DNA of 64,000 nt from Petrachloros mirabilis ULC683 (lineage in GTDB: Bacteria; Cyanobacteriota; Cyanobacteriia; Thermosynechococcales; Thermosynechococcaceae). Below are positions 8,188-17,525 of the stretch, in pieces (position 1 is the stretch's first letter; the number at the start of each line of letters is the position of its first letter). Below the pieces are notes generated by a model, which saw only the letters and a program-made list of their open reading frames with translations, did no database searches and was not told the origin of the DNA. The position numbers and the translations under genes are program-made. The stretch covers positions 112,781-176,780 of the forward strand of contig NZ_WVIC01000003.1 of the NCBI RefSeq assembly GCF_009939295.1, written 5' to 3'.

Positions 8188-9689
8188 TTATTGATGATCA
8201 GCATTACGACATCATCATTGTCGGCACTGGGGCTGGGGGCGGCACCTTGGCTCAGAAATTAGCACCAACGGGTAAGCGGATTTTAATTTTAGAGCGTGGC
8301 GACTTTATGCCCCTTGAAGAACAAAACCGCACCAACGTCGATGTCTTCAAGCGAGAACGCTATCATGCCCCAGAGCAGTGGTACGACGAAACGGGTGAGC
8401 CATTCTCCCCCCAGACCAACTACGCGGTCGGAGGCAATACCAAGATCTACGGTGCTGTTCTGATGCGGATGCGGGAGCGAGACTTTGAAGCAGTTCCCCA
8501 CCAGGAAGGGACTTCCCCAGAATGGGAATTGAAGTACAGCGACTTTGAACCGTACTACACCGAAGCGGAACAGCTCTACCGCGTCCATGGTCAGACCGGT
8601 GCCGATCCGTCAGAGCCGCTGCACAGTGCAGAGTATCCTTGTTCGGCGGTGGCCCATGAGCCACATGTGCAATCCATTGTGGATGCGATCGCAGCTCAAA
8701 ACCTTCACCCCACCCCCTTACCCCTGACCCTTGCCGATCAAGATGACGACCCTACCGGAGACTCTGAAGTCTTTGGCATTCAGCCTGCCCTCCAGTATAA
8801 AAACGTCACGCTCAAAACCTCAGCCTTGGTCACCGGTCTGCATACCAACCCCTCTGGGCGTATCGTCAAAGCCGTCGAAGCCCAAGTGGGCGACCAAGCC
8901 ATTCTGTTTACTGGCGATATTATTGTTCTTGCCTGTGGTGCCATTAATTCAGCAGCCCTGCTGCTAAGGTCTGCCAACGACAAACATCCCCATGGCCTCG
9001 CCAACCGCACTGACTTGGTGGGGCGCAACTTGATGAAGCAGCAGATGACCGCCATTGTGCAGCTCAGCACCAGCGTCAACTCAGGCACCTTCCCCCGCAG
9101 CGTCAGCGTCAACGACTTCTACTGGGGCGACGACAACTACGACTACCCCATGGGTCACATTTACAATACCGGCGGTCTCCTCCAAGACGTGATTTTTGCC
9201 GAATCGCCGCCCCTACTTTCTGTTCTGGCGAAGGTACTCCCTGGGTTTGGTCTCAAACAACTGGCCATGCGCTCCATTGGCTGGTGGGCACAAACCGAGA
9301 CTCTGCCCGACCCCCAAAGCCGCGTGCGGCTAGACAAAGGCAAACTGCGCCTGGAATATACCCCGAACAATACCGAAGCCCACGATCGCCTCGTCTATCG
9401 CTGGATGGATGTGCTCCAAGCAGTCGAAAAAAGCGTCAAAGGCTTCCAAAGAAGTGGGGTCTACCCGCGCGCAGAAGTGCCGGTGCAAGTGGTGGCAAGC
9501 CAGTGCGGCACCTGTCGCCTTGGCAGCGACCCAGCCACCTCTGTCCTAGATCTAAACTGTCGTACCCATGAACTCGACAATCTCTATGTGGTCGATAGCA
9601 GCTTTTTCCCCTCCTGCTCTAGCATCAGCCCTGGCCTCACTGTGATTGCCAATGCGCTGCGAGTGGGCGACCATCTCTGTCACTTATGA
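8184..9689 (+). CDS. GMC-family FAD oxidoreductase
   Basis: 501 residues with an N-terminal dinucleotide-binding motif (IIIVGTGAGGGTLAQKL), the GMC segment YAVGGNTKIYGA and the C-terminal GMC block ending NLYVVDSSFFP. The family oxidises alcohols or sugars with FAD. The usual active-site pattern GHxxGTCRMG reads ASQCGTCRLG here, and the usual NPxLT near the end reads ISPGLT, so the canonical His and Asn/His pair is not obvious. Either the substrate chemistry is different or the catalytic base lies elsewhere. Coupled to the preceding MFS gene. Confidence 0.85.
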   Translation: MIIDDQHYDIIIVGTGAGGGTLAQKLAPTGKRILILERGDFMPLEEQNRTNVDVFKRERYHAPEQWYDETGEPFSPQTNYAVGGNTKIYGAVLMRMRERDFEAVPHQEGTSPEWELKYSDFEPYYTEAEQLYRVHGQTGADPSEPLHSAEYPCSAVAHEPHVQSIVDAIAAQNLHPTPLPLTLADQDDDPTGDSEVFGIQPALQYKNVTLKTSALVTGLHTNPSGRIVKAVEAQVGDQAILFTGDIIVLACGAINSAALLLRSANDKHPHGLANRTDLVGRNLMKQQMTAIVQLSTSVNSGTFPRSVSVNDFYWGDDNYDYPMGHIYNTGGLLQDVIFAESPPLLSVLAKVLPGFGLKQLAMRSIGWWAQTETLPDPQSRVRLDKGKLRLEYTPNNTEAHDRLVYRWMDVLQAVEKSVKGFQRSGVYPRAEVPVQVVASQCGTCRLGSDPATSVLDLNCRTHELDNLYVVDSSFFPSCSSISPGLTVIANALRVGDHLCHL

Positions 9690-9732
9690 TGGAAAGAGCA
9701 ACTGGCTGCCCAGATTCCCTCTCCCCTGGGGA

Positions 9733-9780
9733 GGCACTGTGTACACACATCTCTGAATAACCCATTCCACCCTGCATTAG
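9733..9780. repeat. Half copy of the GTGTACACAC miniature element
   Basis: The stretch from ctgtgtacacacatctctg to ccaccctgcattag repeats, with few changes, the left arm of the complete element that begins at 9841. It therefore looks like a truncated copy lying in tandem with it. Confidence 0.7.
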
Positions 9781-9810
9781 CTCCCCGACCGGGTGCATCC
9801 CACTTTTGTA

Positions 9811-10046
9811 GCCCTCACCCTAAATCCCTCTCCCAGGGCGGGCTACGGTGTACATACATCTCTCGATAAACTCATTCCACCCTACATTAGCCCCCCCGAC
9901 CCCCCAATTCTGGGGGGAGATCAACAAAAACTGGGACTATTTCCCCCCAGAATTGGGGGGCTAGGGGGGCGAGTGCAAGGATTTTGGGTCTTTTCCAGAC
10001 TTGTGTATACACAGTAGCCCCAAGAGAGAGGGCTAGAGTGAGGGCT
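9811..10046. mobile_element. Composite palindromic miniature element (GCTAC-GTGTAYACAC family)
   Basis: Fills most of the 455-bp gap after the GMC gene. Outer inverted arms (gccctcaccctaaatccctc / ggctagagtgagggc), then TIRs ggctacggtgtacatac (9841-9857) and gtgtatacacagtagccc (10003-10020), then an inner hairpin of ccccccaattctgggggg-type arms (9892-9968). No ORF of its own. The same architecture recurs at 18801, 26741, 40551, 44309 and 55546. Confidence 0.8.
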
Positions 10047-10144
10047 TCTAGGGTTTTACTGAGAAGTTTGTCAGTCAACCAAGGGTGTCACTCCAGCAGT
10101 AGTTTGCACAGCCCAATCCGGATGAGCGCCATAGGACTAAATCA

Positions 10145-10648
10145 ATGGCTTACTTTAGCAAGCACATTCCATCTTCTGGACATCAGCCTTTGAGCTACGA
10201 GGAAGTTTATGTTTGCCCCGTCTGTCGCCATGGGCAATTGAGTGGACTCACCCTGATGGATGCCATGGCCTGCGACTTTTGCCGCCACATTTTTACGTTG
10301 AATTTGGAGCAGCAAGTGCTGCGCATAGAAGATAGCGCTCAAGCCGCGACCTGGAGATGGACAGGCCGAGGCTGGGTGCCGACCCGCCGCCACTCTCCAG
10401 ATCTGCTCCTGGGTCTTTGGATTTTTGCCACTGCCTTACTGGTGATGCCAGGGCTGTTGGTCTGGTTGTCCTATCAGGTGTTTCCCCCCCTGCCCAGTAG
10501 TCGGGGGGCTTGGTTGCCGGGTGTGTGGATCCTCATGACCTTTGCGTCCCATGGTGCGATCGCACTGTGGCTGTTGTGTGAGTACTATCAATTTTCAGTT
10601 TATGTTTCTGCCAAAATTCAACTTCAGCGCGCCCTCGGGCGTGGATAG
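10145..10648 (+). CDS. Conserved hypothetical zinc-ribbon membrane protein
   Basis: 167 residues. Near the N-terminus a four-cysteine ribbon (CPVC ... CDFC, about residues 24-44) could hold zinc. Two hydrophobic helices follow (about 88-110 and 124-148), so it is probably an inner or thylakoid membrane protein with the ribbon in the cytoplasm. I do not recognise a function. Convergent with bioD, 35 bases away. Confidence 0.75.
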   Translation: MAYFSKHIPSSGHQPLSYEEVYVCPVCRHGQLSGLTLMDAMACDFCRHIFTLNLEQQVLRIEDSAQAATWRWTGRGWVPTRRHSPDLLLGLWIFATALLVMPGLLVWLSYQVFPPLPSSRGAWLPGVWILMTFASHGAIALWLLCEYYQFSVYVSAKIQLQRALGRG

Positions 10649-10683
10649 CTCACCTTTGGCATTTCAGGTACCACAGCCAACCG

Positions 10684-11382
10684 TCAAAACGAATCAATAT
10701 ACTCTAAAGCAAGATCAGCCACAGCCTGCACCCATTGCGCTTCAAGGCTCGCAGGGATGGGCAGATCACTGCGCCAATCAGGGAAATAGGGCAGTATGCC
10801 CAGCACTGGCACCTGGGTCAAAGACTCAATCAACTGAGGGGGTGCCAAAGATGCGATCGCCTCAGCCGCATCCGGCTGGGTGCAGTTCAGCACCAACCCT
10901 TTGAGCTGCACCCCAGACTGACGGGCAAGGGCAACATGGGCAACCGTCTGACCGATCGCTCCAAGCTGCACAGGAACAACTAACAGGGTAGGCAGTCGCC
11001 AGTCCCGTGCTAGATCCGCAACGGTCAGCTCTGCCGTCACCGGGGTGCCAAGCCCCCCTAACCCCTCAACCAGCACCCCCTCATACTGCCCTTGCAACTG
11101 TTGCAACCTTTGCCAAACCTGTTTCAAATCAATTTCTCGGCCTTCCCGCGCCGCCGCAATGGGAGGGGCTACCGGGAAGGAATAATGTAAGGCATTAATC
11201 GTGTCCGGGGGCTGACGATTGCCGACCAGTTGGGTGTAGAACTCTCGATCTCCCATCCCAGTTTGCAGGGGCTTGAAAATCGCCCAAGACTTGCCCTGAG
11301 CCTGAAGATAGGCCAACAGCGCTGCACTCAGCACTGTTTTACCGACCTCTGTATTGGTACCGCTAATCAGTAGGGTAGACAA
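10684..11382 (-). CDS. bioD: ATP-dependent dethiobiotin synthetase BioD
   Basis: 232 residues, the normal length. The P-loop GTNTEVGKT at the N-terminus, FKPLQTGM and EGLGGLGTPV are BioD signatures. It carboxylates 7,8-diaminopelargonate to dethiobiotin, the step before BioB, in the cytoplasm. No other bio gene is next to it; the kinase gene upstream runs in the same direction 70 bases away. Confidence 0.93.
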   Translation of the reverse strand: MSTLLISGTNTEVGKTVLSAALLAYLQAQGKSWAIFKPLQTGMGDREFYTQLVGNRQPPDTINALHYSFPVAPPIAAAREGREIDLKQVWQRLQQLQGQYEGVLVEGLGGLGTPVTAELTVADLARDWRLPTLLVVPVQLGAIGQTVAHVALARQSGVQLKGLVLNCTQPDAAEAIASLAPPQLIESLTQVPVLGILPYFPDWRSDLPIPASLEAQWVQAVADLALEYIDSF

Positions 11383-11453
11383 AGCACAATATTCCTAGGT
11401 AGACAAACGGGGCTTCTCTGGCTGGGGGGCACCCCCCAAAACGACTGGCCAGT

Positions 11454-13364
11454 CTAAAGCTCTGGTTCAGCCGCCTCGGAACCAGACTCAGGAATCGCTA
11501 GGGTTGGGCGACTGAGGGTTAACCCATAGGACGTATTATCAATGGCAACGACATCAACGGTATAGCTATCAGCGCCCTCAGCCGGATTAGGTGCCGTCCA
11601 TTGCAGTACCCGTTGTCCAGTCGGAATTGCATTTCCCTGCTGATCTTGCAGATTCAGGGTCACAGATCCTTCCGTAACACTAACTGCAAACTGCTGTCCA
11701 GGGGCAATGGGAACCTGATAGCGCTTGATCTGATTGGCACGAATTTGTCCTGAAATCTGTTGGGAGCCTTCACTCGCTGTCAGTTGAATCACTTCAACTT
11801 CTGGCTCTGGCTCAACCGGGTCTGGCACCTCTGGGCCAGGAATCGGCAATGGAATGGGGTCTGGACGCGGCTGAGGATCAACCAAGTCCACCGTTAACCG
11901 AAAGGGGCGCGCGGTGGTGATACTGGTGGCCAACTGGAGTTGAATCAGATACTCTCCCCGATTGGGTAATCTTCCTTGCCAAGCCGTGACATCCCTGGCG
12001 CGGCGTAAAGGACGACGGTTGCTATCTAACAAGACCATTCGCACACCTTCACCCGATAGACGCGTCGTCAGTTCTTGCCCCGCCTCTGCCGCCAATCGAT
12101 AAATATGGACTTCTCCTGGAGCCAATTCCCCTTCGACGACAACTTGCTCACCCGCTTCTAAACTCAGGAAACGACTGACATTTACAGGGCTGGGGGGTGG
12201 GCTAGGTTCTGGCTCAGCCACCGGAACCTGAGGCGGCCTCTGTCGTTGCGCCTCAATCAACAATCGGGTCAACGTCCATCCCGCCAGAATTGCCCCAATG
12301 GCCAAGATCACCCCTAAGACAATCGGAACCCAGGGCCTTTCCCAAAGAGAGCGGCGAGGCTGATGATGGACTGGGGGAATCACCGCAGGACGCTGACGGG
12401 GCATCTGGAGGCGATTTGGCCCATCGACGGCAATGGTGCCCATTTGGGAAAGAGCAGACTCGGCTGAGGGATCACCAGGGTCTAATCCAGCATCTAGGGT
12501 GGCAGGCTGCTGAATGGGGTCTGGCAGATTTTGCAGAGCCTTGATGACATCCTGCGCTGATTGATAGCGATCCCCAGGCCGGTAGGCAATCATCCGTTCT
12601 AAAACCTGGGCAAAGGCTGGACTCACTTGGGCATAGGGACGCCAGTGCCAGGTTGCTGAGGCATCTTGAAATAAGCTCTGAGGTTCGCGCCCCGTCAAAA
12701 GCACTAAGGCACAAACCCCCAGCGCATAGAGATCACTGCTGGGGTAAGCCCGTCCAGTTTGAATTTGCTCAAAGGGGGCAAAGCCTAATTTACCCACCAC
12801 GGTGCCTGGGGTATTCTCGTCGCTGTACAACTGGGTGACGACAGTTTTGACCACCCCAAAATCAATTAAAACAGGACACTGATCGGCCTGTCGCAAAATC
12901 AAATTTTCCAGAGAAATATCTCGATGAATCATCCCTTGGGTATGGAGATGATCCAGCACGGGTAGCAGTTGGTGCAGTAGGGTCTGTACTTCTGCCTCTG
13001 AGAAAGTGTGTCCTTTGGCCTTGCGGTCATGCAATAAGCTTCGGTAAGTGGAACCTTCCACATAGTCTTGCACCAAGAACAAGCGTGCCCCTTCAGGGTT
13101 GTCATACTCAAAGGAGGCTCGAAACTGAGGAATTTGGGGATGCTGAATTTGATAGAGAATCTCAGCCTCTCGCTGAAATAGAGCCCGAGACTTTTCTAGC
13201 ATCACCGTCTGAGCCTGACTGGGAATAAATTCTTTGAGCACACACTGCTCTTGAAAGCGACCTCGATCTTCGGCGAGGTAGGTGCGGGCAAATCCCCCCT
13301 GACCCAACACCCGGATCAGGCGATAGCGATTTTGCAAAATGGTGTCTGGTGCTAGAGGATGCAT
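11454..13364 (-). CDS. Membrane-bound Ser/Thr protein kinase
   Basis: 636 residues. Kinase domain at about 12-275 with GQGGFARTY (glycine loop), VLKEF (ATP lysine), IHRDISLENL (catalytic loop) and LIDFGVVK (DFG). A single transmembrane helix (WVPIVLGVILAIGAILAGW) sits near residue 350. The extracytoplasmic half holds two beta-sandwich repeats resembling the pre-peptidase C-terminal domain (FLSLEAGEQVVVEGELAPGE and ISGQIRANQIKRYQVPIAPG), joined by Pro/Glu linkers. This is a sensor-like Hanks kinase; its ligand and targets are unknown. Confidence 0.9.
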   Translation of the reverse strand: MHPLAPDTILQNRYRLIRVLGQGGFARTYLAEDRGRFQEQCVLKEFIPSQAQTVMLEKSRALFQREAEILYQIQHPQIPQFRASFEYDNPEGARLFLVQDYVEGSTYRSLLHDRKAKGHTFSEAEVQTLLHQLLPVLDHLHTQGMIHRDISLENLILRQADQCPVLIDFGVVKTVVTQLYSDENTPGTVVGKLGFAPFEQIQTGRAYPSSDLYALGVCALVLLTGREPQSLFQDASATWHWRPYAQVSPAFAQVLERMIAYRPGDRYQSAQDVIKALQNLPDPIQQPATLDAGLDPGDPSAESALSQMGTIAVDGPNRLQMPRQRPAVIPPVHHQPRRSLWERPWVPIVLGVILAIGAILAGWTLTRLLIEAQRQRPPQVPVAEPEPSPPPSPVNVSRFLSLEAGEQVVVEGELAPGEVHIYRLAAEAGQELTTRLSGEGVRMVLLDSNRRPLRRARDVTAWQGRLPNRGEYLIQLQLATSITTARPFRLTVDLVDPQPRPDPIPLPIPGPEVPDPVEPEPEVEVIQLTASEGSQQISGQIRANQIKRYQVPIAPGQQFAVSVTEGSVTLNLQDQQGNAIPTGQRVLQWTAPNPAEGADSYTVDVVAIDNTSYGLTLSRPTLAIPESGSEAAEPEL

Positions 13365-13427
13365 AGGGAGACAGGGGATGCCCGCAGGAGTAATGGGCAG
13401 AGGGCTGTGGCTAACTCACTTCAGAAC

Positions 13428-14654
13428 TTAAGCCGGATCCACCCAGCGACCATCGGATTTGATGAGATTAATCAATTCCTCAACGCCTTGGGCTTCTGGG
13501 ACTTTTTTAACTTCCTCTCGTCCGCGATACAGAGAAATATATCCTGGTTGTTTGCCCACATAGCCATAGTCAGCGTCAGCCATCTCGCCAGGGCCATTCA
13601 CAATACAGCCCATCACGGCAATATCCAAACCGGTCAGATGCTGGGTGGCTTCGCGGACTTGGTGTAGCACGTCTTCGAGATTAAACAGGGTGCGACCACA
13701 GGAGGGGCAAGCTACGTACTCCACCATGGTTTTACGCAGTCCTAGCGCCTGCAAGATGCTGTAGCAGACGGGAATTTCTTTCTCGGGGGCTTCGGTTAGC
13801 GAAACGCGTAGGGTGTCCCCAATGCCTTCCGCTAACAGAGTTGCAATGCCTGCGGTGGATTTAATCCGGCCATACTCGCCGTCCCCAGCTTCGGTGACGC
13901 CCAAGTGGAGGGGATAGTCCATCCCGAGGGCATCCATGCGGTGAGCCATGAGCCGATAGGCTGATAGCATGACGGGCACCCGCGAGGCTTTCATGGAAAT
14001 CACCAGATTACGAAAGTCTAAAGACTCACAGATGCGGATAAATTCCAGGGCCGATTCCACCATGCCTTCGGGGGTGTCCCCGTAGGTAAATAACATCCGT
14101 TCGGCCAAGGAGCCATGGTTGACACCAATGCGCATGGCTTTGCCTTGCTCGCGCAGGGACACCACCAAGGGTTCTAGGGTTTGGCGAATCTTGTCACCGA
14201 TTTGCTCAAATTCTGACTGGGTATACTCGCTGCCTCCAACACGGGGCTTTTCAAACACGTACAGACCGGGATTGATCCGTACCTTGTCCACATGCTTGGC
14301 AACTTCTAGGGCAATTTTCATGCCGTTGTGATGAACATCAGCGACCAAGGGCACGGGTTGATAGGTGGTGGCCAGCTTTTGCGTAATGTCGGCGAGGGCT
14401 TTGGCGTGAGCCATGCTGGGCACGGTGACGCGCACAATTTCACAGCCAATTTCATGCAGGCGGCGGATGGCCGCCACAGAGCCGTCAATATCGAGGGTGT
14501 CTTCGTTGATCATGGACTGCACTACGACTGGGTGCCCACCGCCTATGGTGACGCTGCCCACGGGCACAGGCCGGGTCTGGCGACGGGGGAGGGTGGTATC
14601 GGTGTGCAGGCGGGGATCAGGGGCAGTCGTGACGGGAGTAGGCAGGGTCTGCAT
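13428..14654 (-). CDS. ispG: 4-hydroxy-3-methylbut-2-enyl diphosphate synthase IspG
   Basis: 408 residues, full length. It converts MEcPP to HMBPP in the non-mevalonate isoprenoid pathway using a [4Fe-4S] cluster; cyanobacterial forms take electrons from ferredoxin. The cluster cysteines are seen in ACPSCGRT and [10 protein letters not shown] near the C-terminus, and the N-terminal TIM barrel has [16 protein letters not shown] and NPGLY. Preceded by a short N-terminal extension typical of cyanobacteria. Needed for carotenoids, phytol and quinones. Confidence 0.96.
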   Translation of the reverse strand: MQTLPTPVTTAPDPRLHTDTTLPRRQTRPVPVGSVTIGGGHPVVVQSMINEDTLDIDGSVAAIRRLHEIGCEIVRVTVPSMAHAKALADITQKLATTYQPVPLVADVHHNGMKIALEVAKHVDKVRINPGLYVFEKPRVGGSEYTQSEFEQIGDKIRQTLEPLVVSLREQGKAMRIGVNHGSLAERMLFTYGDTPEGMVESALEFIRICESLDFRNLVISMKASRVPVMLSAYRLMAHRMDALGMDYPLHLGVTEAGDGEYGRIKSTAGIATLLAEGIGDTLRVSLTEAPEKEIPVCYSILQALGLRKTMVEYVACPSCGRTLFNLEDVLHQVREATQHLTGLDIAVMGCIVNGPGEMADADYGYVGKQPGYISLYRGREEVKKVPEAQGVEELINLIKSDGRWVDPA

Positions 14655-14845
14655 AGAGATGATGGGTGGGTGACGGCAACAAAATCATACTGTGCTTGAA
14701 CGGCTCATTCTTAGATTGCCACAGACCTAACTGCTTTGACGGATAGATGCGGTTGAAGGTTGCTAGGATTCGCTCCCGACCTGAAAGGGGCGATATGCTG
14801 GAGGCAATTAACCGTGGCTTGCGGTGTGAGGTAGCACAAAACACC

Positions 14846-15598
14846 ATGACCATTCGCTGGATTTTTTTTGACTGCTTTAATACGCTGGTTGATGATTTTG
14901 ACTGGGAAGGCGATCCGTCAGGCTTGGGGCCAATGCGACACCTGCCGGTGAAGTGGGGCGTCTATGCGTCGGATGAAGCATTTTGCCAAGACTATCTCCA
15001 GTGGCGACAGCAGCAGTGGCAACAACAGTGGGATGAAATCCTGCTCTCGGAGCGTCTTATGGGGGTGCTGCAATGGCAGGCTCCGGCGCGATCGCACAGT
15101 GAGTTGGCGGCACTGATCGCAGAGATGGTGCAGTGCTTTGAGCAGACATACCCCCGGGCGTTGCGGTTACCCCCTGGGGTGCAGGAGATGTTAGCTCACT
15201 GGCAAGGTCGAGTTCGCATGGGGGTGATTTCTAACTTTCATCTGCCGGGGTGGCCTATACGGGCACTGACTCAGTTTGGCCTTCAGGACGCTTTTGAGTT
15301 TGTGTTGGACAGTGCCACCTGTGGTAAACGCAAACCGGGGCCAGAGATTTATCGGCAGGCTTTGGCTTTGGCTCAAGTTTCTGAGCAGGATATGGGTCAA
15401 GTTCTGTTTGTGGGGGATCATCTGCACAATGATGTGCTCATGCCTCAAAAGCTGGGGATGCAGTCGGTGTATTTTGATCGCTCCCAAGTGCGGCTGGGGG
15501 TGGCTCCCGCTCCTCCGGCTCAGGTTTGGGCGATTGATCATTGGCAGGAATTCCGTCTGGAGGCGGTGCAAGCTCAAGGGTTATCTGTGGCACTGTAG
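14846..15598 (+). CDS. HAD-superfamily hydrolase
   Basis: ATG 14846 is chosen because the recognisable HAD motif I follows at once (IFFDCFNTLVDD); the frame extends upstream to 14747 but that part has no family signal. Motif II is GVISNFH, motif III GKRKPGPEIY, motif IV FVGDHLHNDV. The usual second motif-I aspartate (DxDxT) is Phe (DCFNT), so if it is a phosphatase its general acid is not the standard one. About 250 residues, with a helical cap. Substrate unknown. Confidence 0.82.
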   Translation: MTIRWIFFDCFNTLVDDFDWEGDPSGLGPMRHLPVKWGVYASDEAFCQDYLQWRQQQWQQQWDEILLSERLMGVLQWQAPARSHSELAALIAEMVQCFEQTYPRALRLPPGVQEMLAHWQGRVRMGVISNFHLPGWPIRALTQFGLQDAFEFVLDSATCGKRKPGPEIYRQALALAQVSEQDMGQVLFVGDHLHNDVLMPQKLGMQSVYFDRSQVRLGVAPAPPAQVWAIDHWQEFRLEAVQAQGLSVAL

Positions 15599-15634
15599 AG
15601 CAGGAGGCTGGTTGGGCAGTTTGGAGGTGAAGCA

Positions 15635-16366
15635 ATGATCAAGCGAATTCTGGTAATCGGTCTGGTGTTGGCTGCTGGAGCGGGGGTGGGTGCGATCGCA
15701 GCCTGGCAACAGGCGACCCATCTCCCCGGGTGGTATACCCAAACCGAGGGCACTGCGACAGACCCCGATATCGCCATTCTCACCGCCGAGCAATTACAGC
15801 AGCCTGAAGAGGTGCAGCAAATTCGTTTGAACTTTAACCGCACCGTAGAAAATGCCTTCAACCAGGGCGAATCTGCGTCCAATCAGCCCCCTCAAGTGCG
15901 GCTGAATGCCCAAGAATTTAATCAACTGCTGGTGGCAGCTTTGCCAGAATCGGCAGCCTCCGAGGAGGTGTACAGTGCCATTAAAGGCATCGAAACTCAG
16001 ATCAAACAAGATCGGCTCAAAAGTGGAGCCGTGGTCAACATGGGCGAGCTACCCCTAGAGCAACTGCCAGAACGCTACCAGCAGATGGCTAAAGGGGTAT
16101 TCAGCACCTTTCCTGCCCTCAAGAACCGAGAAGTCTATGTCGGCATTGAAGGACAACCCCGCCTGGAAAACGGACGCTTGGTACTAGACGATCAGACCCG
16201 TATCAAAGTCGGCAACATCAGCCTCAGCCAGCAAGAAGTCTCGCGCCGTTTGGGTCTGTCCCCCGCCGAACTCAATCGGCTCTTAACCCTCAATGTCGGC
16301 AACTTACAGGTACAAGACCTTGAATTTTCGGGGAACACCGCCATTCTCAAGGGCACTACCCCATAG
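15635..16366 (+). CDS. Conserved hypothetical protein with N-terminal membrane anchor
   Basis: 243 residues. One N-terminal hydrophobic helix (ILVIGLVLAAGAGVGAIAAW), then a soluble, probably extracytoplasmic domain with NAQEFNQLLVAALPE and LSQQEVSRRLGLSPAELNRLL. I recognise no domain with a known role. It lies 36 bases after the HAD gene in the same direction and could share its transcript. Confidence 0.65.
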   Translation: MIKRILVIGLVLAAGAGVGAIAAWQQATHLPGWYTQTEGTATDPDIAILTAEQLQQPEEVQQIRLNFNRTVENAFNQGESASNQPPQVRLNAQEFNQLLVAALPESAASEEVYSAIKGIETQIKQDRLKSGAVVNMGELPLEQLPERYQQMAKGVFSTFPALKNREVYVGIEGQPRLENGRLVLDDQTRIKVGNISLSQQEVSRRLGLSPAELNRLLTLNVGNLQVQDLEFSGNTAILKGTTP

Positions 16367-16536
16367 AAAATGCTCAATGCAGGTATCACTTGAGCCAGAA
16401 CAATTTGTATGGCAAGCTTTCTGGAGATTTTAGGTCGCTGAACGAGAGGGTTAGCTGGGCAACAATTGACGCTTTGATGCTTTAGTGTTGTGACGCTATA
16501 ATACCTATTGAATTGGCATCCTACTTAGAGAACGTC

Positions 16537-16770
16537 ATGAGTGAGACATCGAAGCGTTCTACGGTTTATTTCGACCCTCAATTGCATGCTGCACTTCGGC
16601 TGAAGGCTGCCCACACGTACTGTTCCCTATCAGATCTTGTCAACGACGCTGTGCGGGCGGCGTTGGTCGAGGATCAAGAAGATTTGGCGGCGTTCGATGA
16701 ACGGGCTTCTGAGCCAACAATGAGCTATGAAGCCTTGCTGGACGACTTGAAGGCTCGTGGCAAATTATAA
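16537..16770 (+). CDS. Ribbon-helix-helix type antitoxin
   Basis: 77 residues from ATG 16537 (an in-frame TTG at 16513 is possible). RSTVYFDPQLHAALRLKAA is a CopG/RHH N-terminal strand-helix, followed by SLSDLVNDAVRAAL and an acidic tail that would bind the toxin. It overlaps the toxin reading frame by 14 bases, the usual arrangement of type II pairs. RHH antitoxins repress their own promoter. Confidence 0.8.
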   Translation: MSETSKRSTVYFDPQLHAALRLKAAHTYCSLSDLVNDAVRAALVEDQEDLAAFDERASEPTMSYEALLDDLKARGKL

Positions 16771-16963
16771 GCTTGTCTTCAAAAAATCTGTCTCCAAGGA
16801 TCTTCAGCCAATTCCCAACAAAGATGTTGCGCGGATTCTTCAGCGCATAGAGACTCTGAAGGAAAGTCCCCGCCCAGTCGGCAGTGAAAAGCTTTCAGGA
16901 CAAGAGCGTTACCGAATTCGGCTACCGCAACTAAGGCACCACCAGCACCGGACAAGGCGATAA
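16757..16963 (+). pseudogene. Truncated RelE/ParE-type toxin
   Basis: GTG start overlapping the antitoxin. YKLVFKKSVSKDLQPIP, ILQRIETLKESPRP and LSGQERYRIR match the N-terminal two thirds of RelE/ParE toxins, where RIR should continue into the GDYRILY strand and catalytic C-terminus. Instead the frame runs into PQLRHHQHRTRR, which is the reverse strand of the end of the neighbouring usp gene. The toxin has therefore lost its active C-terminus, probably by a deletion ending at about 16925. Confidence 0.75.
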
Positions 16964-17332
16964 GTTAATCACCCGGTTGCTGACACTATCGGCGGCTCCC
17001 TCTTCGGTGAGGCCAATGCCTCGACAGCCCATCACGATCAAATCCACCTGTAGTTCATCGGCAACATCGCAAATGCAGAAAGCAGGTTTCCCTTTGCGGT
17101 GCAGCGTTTCCGCATCAATTCCCCACTCGGAAAACGTACTTTTAGCAGAGGTCAACAGTTGCTCAATCACCTCCGGGGACAACCCCGGATGAGCCTCTGC
17201 CTCTTCACCACTATCTTCCACCGATAAAATAATCAAACGACTGCCACAGAACTTGACGATCTCTGCCACAGCTTTTGCTGCATCTTGAGATCCGCGACTG
17301 TGATCAACGGGAAATAACACCGTCTTAAACAT
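16931..17332 (-). CDS. Universal stress protein (UspA family)
   Basis: 133 residues. FKTVLFPVDHSRGSQDA at the N-terminus, VDLIVMGCRGIGLTEE and SNRVINLSPCPVLVVP at the C-terminus form the UspA alpha/beta fold. The ATP-binding pattern G-2x-G-9x-G(S/N) is partly present (GCRGIG...SNRV). Its 3' end abuts the truncated toxin. Role in stress survival is family-level only. Confidence 0.88.
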   Translation of the reverse strand: MFKTVLFPVDHSRGSQDAAKAVAEIVKFCGSRLIILSVEDSGEEAEAHPGLSPEVIEQLLTSAKSTFSEWGIDAETLHRKGKPAFCICDVADELQVDLIVMGCRGIGLTEEGAADSVSNRVINLSPCPVLVVP

Positions 17333-17525
17333 GAAGCTTAACTCCAGTGTACGGACTCCGGTAAAATATGGACGGCGAGGAATCAGTTCACCATCTCAAG
17401 CACACCCCTAGTCATGCTGTCTTGGGCTAATTGGGTCCCTAATGCCATGATGGCAGTCCTTTACGCCCTGACTCACAGTTTGGCAATCAATTGCAACAGA
17501 TGAAGCAATCTAGGAGCTTTATATC

